DNA of 7,590 nucleotides from Candidatus Omnitrophota bacterium (lineage in GTDB: Bacteria > Omnitrophota > Gorgyraeia > Aquiviventales > Aquiviventaceae): assembly GCA_016180605.1 (NCBI GenBank), contig JACPAW010000032.1, forward strand, positions 1-7,590. Reading direction: 5' to 3'. This document shows, piece after piece, positions 5,229-7,590 of this stretch. The notes beneath the pieces are model-generated. The model saw only the letters and a program-made list of their open reading frames with translations, ran no database searches and had not been told where the DNA came from. Position 1 is the first letter of the stretch. Every line of letters begins with the position of its first letter. A program made the translations under genes and the position numbers.

Positions 5229-6338
5229 ATGACTGAGCGTTGGAAAACGATTAGCCGCTGGGTGGTCAAAGTCGGAAGCAGCGTATTGACGAACCCTTCA
5301 GGAAAATTGCTCACGGAACGGATTGAGCATTTAGCTAATCAGGTTTCTTCGGCTCACGACTTGCGCCATCAAGCAGTCATTGTCTCTTCCGGAGCGGTTG
5401 CTTGCGGCATGGCCAAACTCCGGTTATCCAAGCGCCCCACATCACTGGCCCAGTTGCAAGCGTGTGCTGCAATCGGGCAAGGGGAGCTCATGTCGCTTTA
5501 CACCTCGATCTTTGCCGCAAGAGGACTTCTGACCGCTCAAGTGTTGTTAACCCAGGATGACCTCTCCAATCGCACGCGATTCCGCAATGCCAAGCAGACG
5601 CTTTTAACTTTAATGCACCGGCGCGTCATTCCTATCGTGAATGAAAATGATACCGTTTCGGTTGAGGAGATTACTTTCGGAGATAATGATCGGCTGGCTG
5701 CTTTGGTAGCTGCCGCTATCGATGCCGAACTTCTGATTATCCTCTCCGACGTGGATGGTTTTCTCATTGACGGCAAACCGCTTGACCGGGTGCAGTCCCT
5801 CTCAAGCCTCAAGGCTGCCCTGCAAGACGATTCGGATCGGCCCACCACAAAAGGCGGAATGGCTTCTAAGCTGGAAGCGGCAAAAATCGTGGCACGTAGC
5901 GGCATTCCTCTTGTCATTGCAAATGGAAACCGGTCAGGAACGTTGACCGATGTGCTCAAGGGTCTGCCTACCGGCACCTTATTCGTTCCGGATACCAAAC
6001 GGCTAGGACAGCGCAAATGGTGGGCGGCTTTCGCGTTGCGTCAGCCTAAAGGAAGGCTCATCGTGGATGCCGGTGCGGCACGAGCGATTACCGAGCAAGG
6101 AAAAAGCCTCCTTGCTTCTGGAATCATTTCCGTCCAGGGACAATTTGAGGCCGGTACCTCGGTTGTGGTCGTGGGTGTATCGGGAGTTGAGCTTGGCAGG
6201 GGTCTTTGCCGGTTTTCTTCTGCAGAAATTTCACGGGTCCTGGGAATGAAGACGAGCGAAGTGGCTAAAGTGCTCGGTAGTTCCCGCGCGCATGAAGCGA
6301 TCCACCGGGACAATCTCGTGCTTGCCTGTGAACTCTAG
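5229..6338 (+). CDS. proB: Glutamate 5-kinase
   Basis: Catalyses ATP-dependent phosphorylation of L-glutamate to gamma-glutamyl phosphate, the committed and normally proline-inhibited step of proline synthesis in the cytoplasm. At 369 aa it matches the two-domain E. coli enzyme. The amino-acid kinase domain (1 to about 260) shows WVVKVGSSVLT (11-21, Lys14), VSSGAVACGM (52-61), VNENDTV (137-143), FGDNDRLAALVA (150-161), LSDVDGF (172-178) and the nucleotide-site TKGGM (207-211). A PUA domain follows at about 275-365. The ATG at 5229 gives a normal-length N-terminus. An upstream ribosome-binding site is poor because tandem octamers occupy it. proA starts 20 nt after the stop, so the two are almost certainly cotranscribed. 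The structured element separates proB from obgE and may weaken or end read-through. Confidence 0.96.
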   Translation: MTERWKTISRWVVKVGSSVLTNPSGKLLTERIEHLANQVSSAHDLRHQAVIVSSGAVACGMAKLRLSKRPTSLAQLQACAAIGQGELMSLYTSIFAARGLLTAQVLLTQDDLSNRTRFRNAKQTLLTLMHRRVIPIVNENDTVSVEEITFGDNDRLAALVAAAIDAELLIILSDVDGFLIDGKPLDRVQSLSSLKAALQDDSDRPTTKGGMASKLEAAKIVARSGIPLVIANGNRSGTLTDVLKGLPTGTLFVPDTKRLGQRKWWAAFALRQPKGRLIVDAGAARAITEQGKSLLASGIISVQGQFEAGTSVVVVGVSGVELGRGLCRFSSAEISRVLGMKTSEVAKVLGSSRAHEAIHRDNLVLACEL

Positions 6339-6358
6339 GGGTGGCTCCAGGTCAAACC

Positions 6359-7590
6359 ATGATGGATGAAGCGCTTAAATCCTCAATTGTCGAAAGGGTT
6401 AAGAAAGCTAAGGCGGCTTCGCGTTTACTTGCTTTGGCAAGCCGCAGCCAGAAGGATGCGGCCTTATCCGCGATGGCGAATCAGCTTCGACAATCCCGTG
6501 CCGGTATCCTCCATGCAAACGCAGAAGATGTGAAGGCAGCCCGTCAAGGGAGGCTTAGTGAAGCGCTCATCGATCGTCTGACTCTTACCGAGAAGCGTTT
6601 TGAAGAAATGATCCACTCCGTAGAGGAAGTGGCCAAGCTTGCGGATCCGATCGGTGAAGTCATTCAGTCGCGGAAGCGGCCAAACGGCCTGGAAATCCGA
6701 AAGGTTCGAGTGCCCTTGGGAGTCATTGGGATTATTTATGAGTCCAGGCCAAACGTGACCAGCGATTGCGCCGCTCTATGCCTTAAAAGCGGCAACGCCG
6801 TTATTCTTCGCGGGGGTGCTGAATCGTTCCGGTCCAATGAAGCCATCGCTTTGGCGTTAAGGCAGGGAATACGCGCTACCCAGCTTCCCGAGGATATCGT
6901 CACGACAGTACCCACTGACGAGCGGGCTGCGATCGATATTTTGCTGGGACTCGATTCCTACATCGACGTGATCATTCCTCGAGGCGGGGAAGCGCTGATT
7001 CGAAAAATCGCCGAGACTTCGCGCATCCCCGTCATCAAACACGCAAAAGGAGTCTGCCACATCTACGTCGATGCCGCAGCCGATCTAAGCATGGCAAAGC
7101 GCATTGCCTTTAACGCCAAGTGTCAAAGGCCAGCCACGTGCAACGCCATGGAAACTCTCTTGGTTCATCAAGACATCGCCGCGGTCTTTTTGCCTGCCAT
7201 GGTGCGGCAATTCCAAGAAGCTAAGGTAGAAGTTCGAGGCTGTCCGGTAACACAAAAACTGGTTAGCGGTGTTAAAGCCGCAACGGAAGAGGACTGGTTT
7301 GCGGAATATTTGGATCTGATCCTTTCCATAAAAGTCGTTTCCTCTTTGGAGGAGGCGGTAGCACACATCGGCCGATATGGCTCGGCTCACTCGGATGCCA
7401 TCGTGACTGAGGATGCGGCATCTGCCCAACGCTTCGTGCAAACGGTTGATTCCGCGGCCGTTTACGTCAATGCTTCCACGCGGTTTACCGATGGCTACCA
7501 GTTTGGTTTGGGGGCTGAGATTGGAATCAGCACGGATCGATTGCATGCTCGGGGTCCCATGGGTTTAGAGGAGCTGACCACGTACAAGTA
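6359..7590 (+). CDS. proA: Gamma-glutamyl phosphate reductase, 3' partial
   Basis: NADPH-dependent reductase of the aldehyde dehydrogenase superfamily. It converts gamma-glutamyl phosphate, handed over by ProB, to glutamate-5-semialdehyde. I translated 410 uninterrupted codons from ATG 6359 with no stop before the window ends, so the gene is cut near its end. The final visible residues, GLEELTTYK, normally lie within about ten residues of the C-terminus. Diagnostic segments are RVPLGVIGIIYESRPNVT (117-134), LKSGNAVILRGGAESFRSN (142-160), IPRGGEALI (206-214), KHAKGVCHIYVD (227-238) and the catalytic region NAKCQRPATCNAMETLLVH with nucleophile Cys261. VNASTRFTDGYQFGLGAEIGIST (370-392) is also typical. 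AGGT at 6349-6352 is a modest ribosome-binding site. The ATG at 6362 is an equally possible start. Confidence 0.96.
   Translation, partial: MMDEALKSSIVERVKKAKAASRLLALASRSQKDAALSAMANQLRQSRAGILHANAEDVKAARQGRLSEALIDRLTLTEKRFEEMIHSVEEVAKLADPIGEVIQSRKRPNGLEIRKVRVPLGVIGIIYESRPNVTSDCAALCLKSGNAVILRGGAESFRSNEAIALALRQGIRATQLPEDIVTTVPTDERAAIDILLGLDSYIDVIIPRGGEALIRKIAETSRIPVIKHAKGVCHIYVDAAADLSMAKRIAFNAKCQRPATCNAMETLLVHQDIAAVFLPAMVRQFQEAKVEVRGCPVTQKLVSGVKAATEEDWFAEYLDLILSIKVVSSLEEAVAHIGRYGSAHSDAIVTEDAASAQRFVQTVDSAAVYVNASTRFTDGYQFGLGAEIGISTDRLHARGPMGLEELTTYK

Noticed and set aside
6857..7546. Minus-strand open frames opposite proA
   Set aside because: They are shadows of the proA frame, which is intact across the whole region and carries all ProA motifs.

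Overview
The window is an ordinary housekeeping stretch of a bacterial chromosome with moderate GC content. All genes are on the + strand. The order is a GT-C type membrane glycosyltransferase (5' end cut off), rng (RNase E/G family), rplU (L21), rpmA (L27), obgE (Obg GTPase), proB (glutamate 5-kinase) and proA (gamma-glutamyl-phosphate reductase, last few codons cut off). The run rng-rplU-rpmA-obgE-proB-proA recalls Nitrospirota and some Desulfobacterota/Geobacter-like genomes. That placement is an inference from remembered gene order and protein style; nothing here fixes the taxon.

Region by region: 2-1408 codes for a polytopic membrane protein, probably a lipid-linked sugar transferase, and may be unrelated to what follows. 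A perfect TATAAT hexamer overlaps its stop, and rng follows after 37 nt. A good sigma70-type promoter (TTGACC-N17-TATGCT) starts inside the end of rng and should serve rplU-rpmA-obgE. The L21 gene carries a basic C-terminal tail of about 56 residues. proB and proA are 20 nt apart and encode the first two steps of proline synthesis (glutamate to glutamyl phosphate to glutamate semialdehyde).

The unusual content lies in two intergenic regions. Between rplU and rpmA, two 41-nt hairpin units sit in direct tandem, starting 2 nt after the rplU stop and ending where the rpmA ribosome-binding site begins. They are nearly identical except that the 7-nt tip is inverted in the second copy. Between obgE and proB (352 nt) lies a 288-nt structured element bounded by 17-19 bp perfect inverted repeats and flanked by TAA on both sides. 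It can fold into a long closing stem plus two long hairpin arms whose tips share the same GCGTACT/AGTACGC stem. It encodes no convincing protein and looks like a non-autonomous, MITE-like or REP-like insertion.

I found no tRNA, rRNA, CRISPR array, transposase, defence gene or obvious new protein system. The best candidates for something undescribed are the two palindromic elements.
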